A stretch of 64,000 nucleotides of DNA from positions 892,549-956,548 of the forward strand of contig PDUO01000022.1 in NCBI GenBank assembly GCA_003008705.1, written 5' to 3'. Of this stretch, positions 23,983 to 34,837 are shown piece by piece. Source of the stretch: Pezicula radicicola (Eukaryota > Ascomycota > Leotiomycetes > Helotiales > Dermateaceae). The notes below the pieces were generated by a model. That model was not told where the DNA came from and made no database searches. It saw nothing but the letters and a program-made list of their open reading frames with translations. The position numbers and the translations under genes are program-made. Position 1 is the stretch's first letter; every line of letters starts with the position of its first letter.

Positions 23983-25938
23983 CTAAATCGCCCCAAATCC
24001 CTGCCCTTCTGCCTCCTCTAATAGGGCCTTTAGCCTTAATATCGGCATGTTCTCGAGTAATAGCTGCACTATAGCCTCGTGCCCGCCTATTGCAGCCCAA
24101 AATAGCGGCGTGTGGCCAGAATCGTCTTTAGCGTCGATATCGGCGTCCTTCTCGATCAGCAGCTGGACTATAGCCTTATGTCCGGCTATTGCAGCCCAGC
24201 ATAGCGGCGTCAGGCCGAAGTCCTTGGCTTCGACATCAGCGCCCTCTTCAAACGACTGGACAATAGTGTCATCTCCGTGCACTGCTGCCAGTGATAATAG
24301 CGTCCCTCCTCCGTGCCCACAAAGAAGTGCAATAAGTTCTTTTCCTTTTGTTGCGTCCGCTGTTGCTATACTGAGCACTTCTGCTTGTAGCTGCTGCTTA
24401 AGAAGAAATTTAATGAAGTCTTCTGATTGTTTTGCAGTCGCTGCTGCTATTTGAATCATTTCCCCCCGCCGCTGCGTACAAAGAAGTTCAAATAAAGCTC
24501 TCCCCCATATTGTATTTGCCGCCGCTATTTCGAGTACTTTTGGTGTAATCTTACCCTTCCCTCCTCTGCACCTAAGAATTTTAATAAAAGTATTTCTTTC
24601 TGTTACGTCCGCTGCTGCTACTTCGAGCACTTCCTTTTCTCGCTGCCTAAGAAGAATGTTTAACATTTCGTTTCCTTTCGCCTTATTTCGGACTGCACCT
24701 ACTACTACCTTCTGGGTAATAGTAATATACTGTCCTAGCTCCTGAAGGAGAGATTCCACACTGCTCGTTTGCCGTGATTTGACGAGCTGTTCCAGCATTT
24801 CAGTGGGGAGGAAACTTATGCGCAACATGAAATCCTGAATTGTCTCGTATGGCATTTTTGACAGGCCATCTGCATCGCAAAAGCATATATATGAAATCGT
24901 CTCACGGATAACATCCCTAACGTCCTTCTTGTAATCTGCGATGATGGTGCCTCTGCCTTTTCCACCCACGCACATACTAAGTAGTGCATATATCTTATCA
25001 CGATCATCCTGGGCTTGGGCTCCAGCGAAATCTCTCAGGAGACAATAAAGATCTTGGCCTTGGCTCCACTCGGATTCCGCTCTTGACTTTATTGGCATCA
25101 TTTCAAGTACGGCTTGACAGTGAGGGTCTGGCATAACACCGATTAGACGAGGACAGACAGCAAAGAAACGTGCTGGAATGCATTCGGTGCCGCAGTAGAC
25201 TAACGCAGCCCGGGCATTAGCGACCTCTTGCAAGATCCACACTCTGCGAAACCAAGGTTGTGCTAGAAGTTGTACTAGGCCCTGACGTAATCTGCGTTGC
25301 CAGTCGAAATGTAGCCCTCTTAGATAGACATCTACTTCCACCCAAGTCTCTTCCCAGCGCTTGTCTTCTCGTGCCCACCTTGCACCGCCACACTGTCTCT
25401 GCAGCTCTGCTAGAGAAGTCACAACAATGTGGGTCATCTCTGTTGGTCGACCCAAGCAGAAAATAACACGTTCAGCACGGTTGTATATACCACCCATCTG
25501 TCGAACTTGGTGTCCTCGTTCATCCAAGTTCTTCTGGTCGATGCATATGGCATCGATCCATAAAACACGGTCTTCTTCCGGGAATCGCAGATCACGAAGT
25601 ATGAAGTATAGATTATGCTTTCGTTCTGGAGGGTCATTCAGTTGAAAGGTTGGGAGAACTTGACAGGCATACGTGTGACAGCAGAGCAGGTCGGCGGAGA
25701 TATCCTTCGGTGCTACGAAACAAGTGGCTTTGCCTATGACCCTGCGGATAATCGCTCATTCATATCACAATTGCACTATTGTATAAGAGACGGCTTCATA
25801 AGGAATTATATCGTCATCAAGCGGTGCGTGAATAATATCGCACTTAATGTTTAGTCCTGTTCCTGCTTCAAGGCGGACTAACCGGAAAGTGTGCGCTTTC
25901 AGATCGATCAGGAGGTATTCAAATGTGTCTATTGCCAT
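23983..25938 (-). pseudogene. Decayed HET-domain gene with C-terminal repeats and ankyrin repeats
   Basis: HET proteins control heterokaryon incompatibility (non-self recognition and cell death on fusion). The frame opens at an ATG at 25938 with the normal HET start (KAHTFRLVRLE, then PYEAVSYT), but where WG should follow there are two in-frame TGA codons nine bases apart (25765-25767 and 25756-25758). The frame then reads on through intact HET blocks: EEDRVLWIDAICIDQ, QVRQMGGIYNRAERVIFCLG, QPWFRRVWILQEVANARAALVYCG. The second half holds four degenerate repeats of about 35 residues (VLEVAAADVTERNTFIKILR type) and two ankyrin repeats; a third breaks near 24048, where a one-base shift restores HADIKAK in another frame. 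No intron removes the stops in the right phase. Start lesion plus end frameshift make this a pseudogene, or a downstream-start fragment. Confidence 0.75.
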
Positions 25939-27448
25939 CTTCTGATCCTCTTGTTTGTCTCGATTTGTACGAAACCTTCGATACTAGAATGTGACTACTC
26001 AGTAACTTGATTCGGATGACCGACTTGATTTGAGGAATTTTGCCTGAAATAAGTTACTTATTTTATATTGGTAAAATAACATACTTTTTGGGTAACTCAC
26101 TTAATTTAGGTAACTCAAATCTGATCAAGTAGGCTCTAGTAGACCGCTGGCTGAATGAATTCAGTAGTGTAAACTCGAAATGATCTGGCTTCAAATATCA
26201 CGGATGCCACCAGACTCCTACGTTAATGGAACATCCGCTGGATGAAGAAAGTGGATGGTGAGGAGTTGTGCGAATTTAAGAGATTGAGATTGCGGCTTCA
26301 ATCGTAGGCACAGCTCCTGGAGGGAGGCAGTGTCTTCGAATATTCGAATATTTCATGCTCAGCCCGTAAGGTTGATTCGAGTGAGGTTATTGACTCACCT
26401 GCAGCTTGGGCTATGTCAGTAATAGCTCAGGCTTAAAGACGGAACTAGATTAACCTAAATCCTCACCTTGTTTGCCTGCGCGCTACTTAAGCCACGGTGC
26501 ATGTGATAATGAGACTATTCGCCCTCGCCCCCTTTCTCACCCTCGCTTCGCCCTATCTCCCTTTATTATTCTCAATTCTAAACTACCTTATACTTAAGGA
26601 GATAATCCTCTTCGGTATCTAATTTACTATGACAACAATCTATATAGTCCGGATCAAGCATAACGTCTATTTCAAACGCTGCCTCGCTTAACCGCCACAG
26701 CCCCGCGTTCCTACAACTAAAGGTACGAATTTGACGAGGCAGTAAATATATAGACTGCGACCTTTATATCCTCGTTACTTAAAATAATTTCCTTTAATTT
26801 TAAGCTAGGTAATCTATTTTCTAAAGAAATGTGAGCTCTACTCGAGAAGATAACTTTACAGTCCCTAAAGGGAAGTTAGACAGTATCCCCTACATGGTAT
26901 AGGACTACATTCAACATGGATGGTTGATTTTAAACATTAAGCATATACTACTTACGATGAATTTACGTGTGTACACAAGGTATTTCGAGGCTCTGTTAGT
27001 TATCAAGTAATAAAATCATGCAAAAAAGCGATAGTATATAGCTATATAGTAGGGAATCTATACAAATTATATATATTTTGCGTAGACTAATTATATTAGT
27101 AGCAAGTACCGTTGGTACGCCATGTGCATGTGCCAAAGCACCCTTAGGGTGGTCCCATACCATGTAGGAGATAAAGCTACTGTTAAATTCAGCGAATATA
27201 CGGGAATAGTCATGTGATCGTCATACTACTTCAAGTAGGCCCATTCAGCTTCCACACAGAATCCACTAGTATTGCCACTACATATTGCTGCCCATATTGC
27301 TTCTCATTCAACAGCTACTCTACTATATTTTAATTAATTCTATAATCTATTAATATTTAGAACGTTAATATAACTTTTAAAATTACTTCCAGCGGTCGGG
27401 TTCTATTGGATCATATCTTAAAACCGCAGCTTCCTCAAGGCGCGAAGC
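25939..27448. repeat. Gene-free accessory DNA with dispersed 18-bp-type motifs and RIP-like AT-rich blocks
   Basis: At 26000-26121 the motifs GTAACTTGATT, CGACTTGATTTGAGG and GGTAACTCACTTAATTTAGG recur. These are degenerate copies of the 18-bp unit arrayed at 14.3 kb. At 26560-26850 and 27000-27380 the DNA is AT-rich with few CA/TG. No open frame here has coding character. Confidence 0.5.
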
Positions 27449-27652
27449 CTAAGGGCGGACTATGACGAGATTCAAATCGTCAAGTTCCACCACTTGTCTA
27501 GCGAGGTTGGTCGCCGCAACGTTGGTCGGACCAACCATAGAGACGCACAAGCCGGATGCTATAAACATCAAGATAATGAAAGCCTCCATTGTGCTCTTAC
27601 TGGTCCCTGCAGGTCCCATCAGGATGAGTACATCCATCGGAACTTCCTCCAC
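27449..27652 (-). pseudogene. Fragment of a superfamily-1 helicase
   Basis: The 67-residue frame contains a Walker A motif with one deviation, GPAGTSKST (normally GPxGTGKS/T), followed about 25 residues later by GPTNVAATNLARQV, the motif Ia region of Upf1/DNA2-like SF1 helicases (APTNVAxxNLA). No other helicase motif follows in frame on either side, so only this small part survives. The gene or transposon it came from cannot be told. Confidence 0.6.
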
Positions 27653-27663
27653 TCTCTTAAATT

Positions 27664-27957
27664 ATGGCCCAGCAAGGAGCCTCTTACAACATGCATATAC
27701 CTGGTCCTATTCAATGGATTTCCTTGAATACACATTTCAATGACAGTACTGCTGGCATGGAAGGAACCACTACTAATTTAAATAAACCGAGGAATTTATA
27801 CGGCAACTGCGTTCTTTGCCGGCCAGGAGCGACACCGCGATTCGTCGGAGACTTCAAGTTTAAAGCTGTAGAAAACACAACAGTTTCTTTACTGACTGGA
27901 AATCCCTCCGTAACAACTGCAGCTGACGCAAACCCGTATCTTGGGTTCCCTTTATAA
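27664..27957 (+). CDS. Small hypothetical ORF, 97 aa
   Basis: An ATG-started frame of 97 residues beginning just outside the helicase fragment on the other strand. It has two Cys (NCVLC), no signal peptide and no known domain. Amino-acid use is balanced, which is the only support. It may be noise in decayed DNA. Confidence 0.2.
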   Translation: MAQQGASYNMHIPGPIQWISLNTHFNDSTAGMEGTTTNLNKPRNLYGNCVLCRPGATPRFVGDFKFKAVENTTVSLLTGNPSVTTAADANPYLGFPL

Positions 27958-28025
27958 CTTGGACCACAAACAGCAAGTTTTCCATGTCATCTCTCCTAAT
28001 CTAATTACGATTGTAGTATTCAAAA

Positions 28026-28572
28026 CGAGCTTTAAACCAAAAGTACTCCAACAAGTAAGTTACTCAAATCAAGTAAGTTACTGATTCCAACCTAGTTACT
28101 AGAACACTAATATGTGTGTCCAATTCTACGAAATACCTGACAGTGTCTGTAAAGATCTGAGATAGAAAAAATAGATTTTAATGAGAACCGTATTCTTGCA
28201 CCAGCTGATGCTGCAGATCTCGAAAGACGCGGTTTGATAGCACTAGCCCACCGAGGCCAACGAGAGGTATCTCGGTCAGTTTTTATACCAGAAGACTCAG
28301 TTGGTTCTGGAGATTCAGCAGATGGGCATACGCTAGAGAAGTTTAAGAAAGTCTAGAGACATTGCAGTTCATTGGAATCTGTAGAAACTGGAAAACTTTC
28401 TGTAGAATGCAGACACAGCTACGCGACTATATGTAAGATCATAGTAGTTACCTACTCAGGGGAATATTAATTTACTTTAAATAGCTCACTAAATTTAGGT
28501 CAGTAACTTGATTTGAGTAACCAACTTGATTTGAGTAACTTAATCCAGGTATTCAATTTAAAGCTTGTAGAA
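28026..28572. mobile_element. Small element with inverted ends carrying the 18-bp motif (about 545 bp)
   Basis: The left end has GAGCTTTAAACC, then about 25 bases later AAGTTACTCAAATCAAGT twice in overlap. The right end read on the opposite strand has AAGCTTTAAATT, then AAGTTACTCAAATCAAGT and GGTTACTCAAATCAAGT. The ends are therefore inverted copies of each other. The interior has one open stretch without ATG (28153-28356, 67 codons, containing LAPADAADLERRGLIALAHR) that looks like captured coding sequence. It resembles a non-autonomous DNA transposon with subterminal repeats. Confidence 0.5.
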
Positions 28573-28783
28573 TAGTATATAAAAACATAATTTTCCTTAA
28601 TTAAAGCTCAAGCTGCACAGATTCAGCAGGTTTTAAATCCAGAACTCTACTTCTCGTATTTCCCTCAACCATTGATGTAGCCGGGCCAGTCTCTATAGTG
28701 AAAGGTGCAATAACACTAGAAGAATATCATTAGTTAGATTTCGATAGACCAATACCTAGAAAAGAACCATAGGTAATCACTTA

Positions 28784-29851
28784 CTATTCATCATGCAAAC
28801 ACCAAATAACCGTCTTCGGTTCATCAAGCCATCGAATAACCTTCGTAACATACTCAGCAGCAGAACCATTATAAGGTCTCCCATTATGATTTGCTCTGCC
28901 TGCAATTCCCATAACCAAAACATCAGGCTTTGGTTCCAAAGTCTTCATGATTCCTTCATATGCGCCCAGATGAGCATTCCAAAGCACGGCCTTGTTCCCT
29001 TCAACCAGTATATTAAACATGAGCTGGCCACCATCAAAATGGGAATACAAGTTATGATCCGTATCCTTGATATAGTCAATAAAAGATTGTTGACGATGAC
29101 TTCGATTCTCAGGAGAAAGCCAATCTTCCATCTTCAAAAGTCCATGTTCCATCCGTCGCGTGATATCTAAAGTGCATGCATACGGATGAGCTTCTCCTTC
29201 ATAAACAACCCCTGTATCCAAGACATCCGGTAAATTAGGATAACTCCCTAGAATTAAACCATGTAATGATGGCCACACGTGAATTGAAGTTACCGCGAAC
29301 CTGGGATGAGGAACGCGTGGTGCTGAGGCTGGACCTGGAGCAATATCTATCTCTCCTTTGGCCGCTCTGATCCGTGTCGAGCGTGTGTAAAGAGGTACTC
29401 TTTCACCGCCCGAGACAGATATTAACTGTTCCGAGGGAACGCCAGCCCGTCGGAGAATATTGATGGCTTCGCCGTTGGCTATCACTACTGCTCCAGTGCG
29501 GAGAGCGAGACGATCAGCGCCAGGAAGGCTGTTATTATGATATGATTAACTTGATGCTGCACAAGAGGTAAGAACGGAAGTAGACACTTACTGGTCGAAA
29601 TGCGCGTGAGAGATACAGATATAGTCTGCCTCTTCTACGTCGTCAATGGATAGATATCGGGGTAAAATTGATGGCCTTTCGAGATGCGTGTCAAGGAAGA
29701 TGGTGAGTCCCTTGGTTTTTAGTCGGAAGGTCGTAGTTCCTATATCAACTCGGTATCAGATAAATAACTTTCACGGGTAATTGGTCCTATAAATTTGTGT
29801 TCAGTACTTACCAAACCACTCGATGCTCGTGCCCTCATTTAGTAGCGCCAT
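28784..29851 (-). CDS. Metallo-beta-lactamase-fold hydrolase (310 aa)
   Basis: Three exons: 29851-29812, 29739-29592 and 29528-28784; the total is 933 nt and all junctions are in frame. The second junction rebuilds the zinc signature HAHFDHLPGADRL (H58, H60, D62, H63), the HxHxDH motif of MBL-fold hydrolases. The N-terminus (SIEWFGTTTFRL, TIFLDTHLERP) matches the strand pattern of UlaG/RomA-type lactonase-like members. Further possible ligands lie in WNAHLGAYEG and GIAGRANHNG. The substrate is unknown: lactones, phosphoesters and N-acyl phospholipids are all cleaved by relatives. It shares a 401-bp divergent promoter with the FAD monooxygenase, which suggests the two are expressed together. 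Confidence 0.88.
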
Positions 29852-30252
29852 GGTACTTGCTGGAGTTTCCAATGGCGGGTTTGGGAAACCACTTTTCTGT
29901 TGTAATAATGATAATGACTCAATCTCGACTTTCCATCACTTTCTTAAACACAGTTTGAACTGTACGGTTGGTGTGGGGGCGGATTCAGAATGAGGGGCCG
30001 TCGCTTAGCATGGCCGCATTCCGTCGCTTAAATTGCGGTGGGGTTCCGCCGCTATGAGGGGGTGGAGGTTTCCCGACTTGCTGACACCTGGATACAAAAT
30101 TACGAAATTACTAGGTAGCTATCACTACGGGCTAGGTAATGAGGTCGTGCACCGCAGTTGGCATTGCTATAAATTCCAACCTTTCATTTTACAACTTATC
30201 AGCATGTGTTATACGCACGGTCTCACGTAATACTATCGATACACTTGACAAA
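29852..30252. promoter_or_regulatory. Shared divergent promoter with three repeated CCGYCGCTWA-type boxes
   Basis: The 401 bp between the two start codons contains CCGTCGCTTA at 29998-30007 and 30021-30030 and CCGCCGCTAT at 30046-30055, spaced 23 and 25 bp. A TATAAA box at 30168-30173 lies about 80 bp before the monooxygenase ATG. The boxes are GC-rich, as Zn2Cys6 or C2H2 regulator sites often are. The binding factor is not known; the regulator encoded at 32.2-34.8 kb is an obvious candidate. Confidence 0.5.
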
Positions 30253-31923
30253 ATGACAGACACCACACCTCATTTTAAAGCCATAATAATTGGAGCAGGT
30301 CTAGCCGGTAGTCTACTCGCAAACGGACTCATCAACAACAACATCCAAGTAGCAGTCTACGAGCGTCTTCCGAGAAATGCAAAACATGAAGGGTATCAAA
30401 TTCGACTCGGTGCTTATTCACTCCAAGGTTTTCGTGCCTGCTTAAACAAGGATCAAATTGAGGCCATAGTCAAGAAATTTGGCCGTGCTGGTGGAACTAA
30501 ATCTTCAGCTCCAGTTATCTACGATCAGAATTTCAATGAGCTTCTTAATTTGTCCCGGTTTCCGGTATACAGCAAATCAGCTCCTGTCAATAGAGTCGTT
30601 CTGCGTGATGCCCTTGCGCAACCCATATTCGAAGCTGGAAAACTGTTCTACGAGCGTAAACTCGTGAGGTATGAGATACTGGATCCTGGGTCTGATGGGG
30701 AGAAGGTTCGCGTTTGGTTTGATGATGAGTCCTTTGACGACTGCGATGTTCTAGTGGGTGGTGATGGTGGTTATTCCGCTGTAAGCAATATGCATTGACT
30801 GTGAGCTTAGTGTCCTTGCTAACTTTGCTGAATGCTTTGTAGATAAACAAGTTGGTCGGATTGAACAACCTTTCTCAGATCACCGACTATGTTAGTATGG
30901 CAGCGAAGTCCAATTTACCGAGCAGCGAATACAAAACGATGAACCATAAGCTTTTACGCTCTCCAGTCATGGCATTTGCTGACAGAAAAACCATGTACTA
31001 CTGCGGTTAGTACATTGTTAGAACCGAACGCTACTTAGACTCTGCTAACTTTTGCCCAAAGCGTATTTGCCGCTCAAGGATGAAACTCTAGCCGATAATA
31101 GTGAGATTGACGAGAGTCTCTCTTCGTCTTATTTCGCTGTCCAAGTACCATACGAAGATTGTCCGTCCGACATATTCGAAAAGTCTGACGCAGAAAAATG
31201 GGAGGTTTTATCGTCTCAATTTCAGACTTGGTCTCAAGAGTAGTAAGTATATACGTGCATGATGAGATACGTATCACAAAACACTAACACATATAGCCAT
31301 CAAATGATTAATCTGCTTAAGGGCTCAAACTTGCATACCTATCAACCTCGAGTCAGCAAGAGGCCCCCAAAAAACTGGCGAGCAAAGGTTAAGTCGTCCA
31401 CGTCAGTGGAGGCGGGCCATCCCCGAGTATGGCTTCTTGGTGATGCAATGCATGCTATGCTTCCAAACCGGTAAGAAATACAACGCAATTTCGCCCGAAG
31501 AAGACTACTGAGTACTGATGTTTCTCCGTTATTCTTTAGTGGCATGGGAGGCAACCAAGCAATGGCTGATACTGCCTCGATGCTCCCCAGCTTAATTAAA
31601 CTCGCTGATCTCGCCCGTAAAGGGCAAGCACCAACAACGAAGCAAGTTGAAAGAGCTTGCGAGGAGTATGAGGATGAGATGATACCACGAGCGTTCCGGT
31701 GGGTAGAGAAGAGTGGTGGTGCCAATGTATTGGTAAGATCTACCGCTCCAAGTTCATTTATGTCTAGACTGACATTATTTAGCCTCTTGACTCATCCACG
31801 ATCAAAGGAAAAATATTGTTCTTTCTCGCCGCTCAAGTGATGAATGTTGCTTATATCTGGTATAAGTTTGTTGGATTTTTCACAAACTCGGCTCCAATTG
31901 ATGACGCACCCGAGTTGAAGTAG
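30253..31923 (+). CDS. FAD-dependent aromatic-type monooxygenase (459 aa)
   Basis: Six exons: 30253-30780, 30843-31005, 31062-31242, 31297-31470, 31540-31732 and 31783-31923; all junctions in frame, total 1380 nt. The N-terminus has the dinucleotide motif IIGAGLAGS (G14, G16, G19); VLVGGDGGYSAV is the GD motif, and GDAMHAMLPNRGMGGNQAMAD is the second FAD-binding motif of class A flavin monooxygenases. The C-terminal segment has a hydrophobic stretch (FFLAAQVMNVAYIWYKFVGFF), suggesting membrane association as seen in some secondary-metabolism monooxygenases. Members hydroxylate or epoxidise aromatic, terpenoid or polyketide substrates using NAD(P)H. It is paired with an MBL-fold hydrolase, so oxygenation followed by ring or ester opening is a reasonable inference. 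Confidence 0.92.
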
Positions 31924-32184
31924 TCATTTGTAGACACTAGAAAATTTTCTATACAATATCATCATTACCACTTGAATAATTATACAGTATACCTCATAAT
32001 CTAAAATAGCCACATAAGAATATAAAAAATAAGGTTTTCTTTTACTCAATAAGTAACGGACATGTTTGAGTAACTACCTCACTTGATTCCAGTATTTGAG
32101 TTAAAGCTTATACGTCACATGAGTCTTAGACTAAACGTCTCTATAATGGTGATATGATTCTTTCCCTAAACCATATCCCGCGCT
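31924..32184. other. Short convergent intergenic region with an 18-bp-type repeat end
   Basis: Between the 3' ends of the monooxygenase and the regulator. At 32065-32113 the sequence TTGAGTAACTACCTCACTTGATTCC plus AGTATTTGAGTTAAAGCTTATA matches the right end of the 28.0-28.6 kb element. Confidence 0.5.
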
Positions 32185-34837
32185 TCACTCAGTTTCAAAA
32201 TCAGGTTTCTGTCCGTTAATGACCTGTAACATCATATTTGCAAGTGCATGGCAAATTTCAGGCCATCCCAAACGTGACAGCAAAATTTTGCGAAGCTCCC
32301 TCAACAACCTTGTTGGAGAAGATACACCGTCTAGCACCCCAACTCCCATGACATGAACCCGTCTATTGCCGTCTTGAATCCACGTCCAAACTTCTGAGGA
32401 TCTGAGGGCAGTATCTATTCGGAGAGGGGACTCATTCCTTGGAGATGCCATTTCGAACTCATGTCGTAAGACCAACTTATCATAAGTCCATATGAACAAA
32501 GTTGCAATGACCAGATAGAGTGGATCGCTGCAAGTAACGTACTGCTTTGTTTTACAATTTACCAGAACAGTGATAGCATGCCATAGACATGTTCTTGCTA
32601 GAACTGGGTCCTTTTGCACCCAGCCTGCGAAATGATTGTGCGATTTTCGAATTTCTTTTTCATTTGCTTGCCATCCTGAATAGGCATGGATGACTCTCAA
32701 AGGCACTTGTCGGATTATTAAAAGTATGTGAGGGAGAATATCATCACCTTTTCCACTATTTGAGAAGTGTTTAACGGCGTTAGCCTGGGGGTGGAAATCC
32801 TCAAATGCTTTAGCCATAGAACTATCCATGATCGAAGTCAAGCGATGTAGCTCTGCCCCAAGTCCATTCCTACTACGAGAATCAGAACTAGTCCGGTTCA
32901 AAGAGCCTATTCCTCGGAACAGGAAGGACTCGAGGTTTTCTTTTGTTAGTCTCTCCTCGACATACAATTTCACCAATCGTGTCTGTTTGGTGAAACTAGG
33001 CGAAGATTTGCTGCTCGGTGAGGCCCAGCATCCACCGAATGAGATATTTTGGGCTACTTCTTGACTTCCCGAGGCCAGCTTTGCCTGCCATTCGTTGGAA
33101 TTGCGACACTGCCATATTGTGTCATCTGAGGAGCCGATCTGGTGATCATTGAAGCTCAATACTGGTCGCATGTCAAACAGTACGAATTGAATGAATTCAA
33201 AGCGAGTAATGCAATATATTAGGCGAGATCGGGCCTTTTCTTGTACCCAGTCTTGCCATCTGGCATCTGCCGATTCTTCCTGGATGCCTCCGACATCAAC
33301 GATTTTGTCAGTTGCTCGCTGTCTCTCAACAATAAGTGCGCGACACATCGTGAAGAGCATCCCTCTCTCGGAATGAACTTTCAGAAAGTGACTTTTTAAG
33401 CCAGAATATGTCAAACAGACGTCGCGTAGGAAAAGACTCTGAATAAGTGGTAGGTTTGGTTGTGCCGGCGGCTTTAGAGTCTCATTCTCCAGAGCCTTTA
33501 GCAAAAGGTTGAGTAAACTCTTTGCGTATTGCCGAGCATTTATCATCGTTGAATATTGGCATCCAACAGTTGCTACTGCTAGCAAAAGAATCCATGAAGA
33601 CGAGCTTCGAGTCAAAAATGTAGGATGTACACACGGGAACTGTGTATCAAAGTACTCAAAATAAAGTTCAACAAAGCTTTGGAGCGCGCTAGGACTTGGA
33701 CAAGTCGACTCTCTAGACAAGTTCTGAGATTTCGCAAAGAGCAAGATCTTTTGGTATATTCCCGGGCATATCGAATCTACGTGCCCAAAGTTCTCAGCCA
33801 CAGAGACATCGTAATCTTCATGAGTAGACGTTAACGCGGAAGACCTTATAGACTTGCTCTGCAGGCTAGCCGAGGCAGAATGGCTCTGGGGACCTAATAT
33901 TGCGGTTTGAGTATCCCCACTATCAGAAGAGGCCTCAATTCTGCCTATCATTAGGGAGCCATCTCCCTTTGAAACGGCTGATGAAAGCGTCGAATCGTTG
34001 ATATCTCCAAATCCTAGGTCTCCTCGGTCCTCGTCGGCCATCATCCAGAAGTTTGCATCGTCGAATAAACCAAGACTACTCATATTCCAGGACTGAAACG
34101 AATCAAATATGCCGTTGAAATTTGCCAAAGAAGAGAAGGCCGTACCGCTTATAGGCTCGTCGCTGGCTATTTCATCGCCCACGACTGTTTGTGCAGTTTC
34201 CGTGTCAGCCCGGGACATTGTTTGAGAAATCGGCGGTGTTACGAGATCAGTCCCTTGAAGCCAACAGTCCATGCCAGTAATATCGTTTTCCATACCAATG
34301 ACTTGCTGCACCTCTGGTAGAATAGCATCCATCGGAGTAGTGGACTGGGAGAGCATCAATTCATTGCTTAAAGGCAGTGGGTCTACCGGTGTCGTCCTGG
34401 TCATCATGTTTGTAGATGATGATGATACTTGTGCTGGCCTGGGTATTGCCCTTTGTACATGGTGGCAGGCGATATGTTTTTGCAGGCAGTGTGAACACGG
34501 ATCTCCACCATTGCAACGCTTCTTCGCTTTCGCACAAGCAGTACAAGCTTTTCTTTTCCTTGCAACACGGGGTAGAGCCTCCGAAGTAGACTCTCCTGGA
34601 CTCAGCCCGTGGGTACTAAGATGTCGGAGTAGAGTATCCCTAATGTACAATTAATTGTATGAGATGTAAATAAACAACAGAATACTACCTTCTGCCGAAC
34701 GCTTTCGAACAGAGTGGACATTCGAACACTGAGCTCGAGCCTGTGTGGCGTTGGGAGTGGCGTCTGAGATGCTCCTTCCGCGTAAATTTTGCACTACACC
34801 ACATGCATGACGGCGATTTAGATGCTGAGTCTTCCAT
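32185..34837 (-). CDS. Hybrid C2H2 + Zn2Cys6 transcription factor (867 aa)
   Basis: Two exons: 34837-34689 and 34639-32185; the junction completes the second zinc finger (AFGRR-DTLLRH). Two C2H2 fingers come first: C11/C14/H27/H31 and C40/C43/H56/H60. A fungal binuclear cluster follows directly, C82, C85, C92, C98, C101, C108 (CTACAKAKKRCNGGDPCSHC). An acidic, Ser-rich linker lies behind it, and the C-terminal 500 residues fit the fungal-specific TF domain (ALQSFVELYFEYFDTQFPCVHPTF; KARSRLIYCITRFEFIQFVLFDMRPVLSF). Proteins with this architecture are known in ascomycetes, often next to metabolic clusters, but individual targets are rarely defined. It lies between the monooxygenase and CoA-transferase genes, so a local regulatory role is likely (inference). 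Confidence 0.93.
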
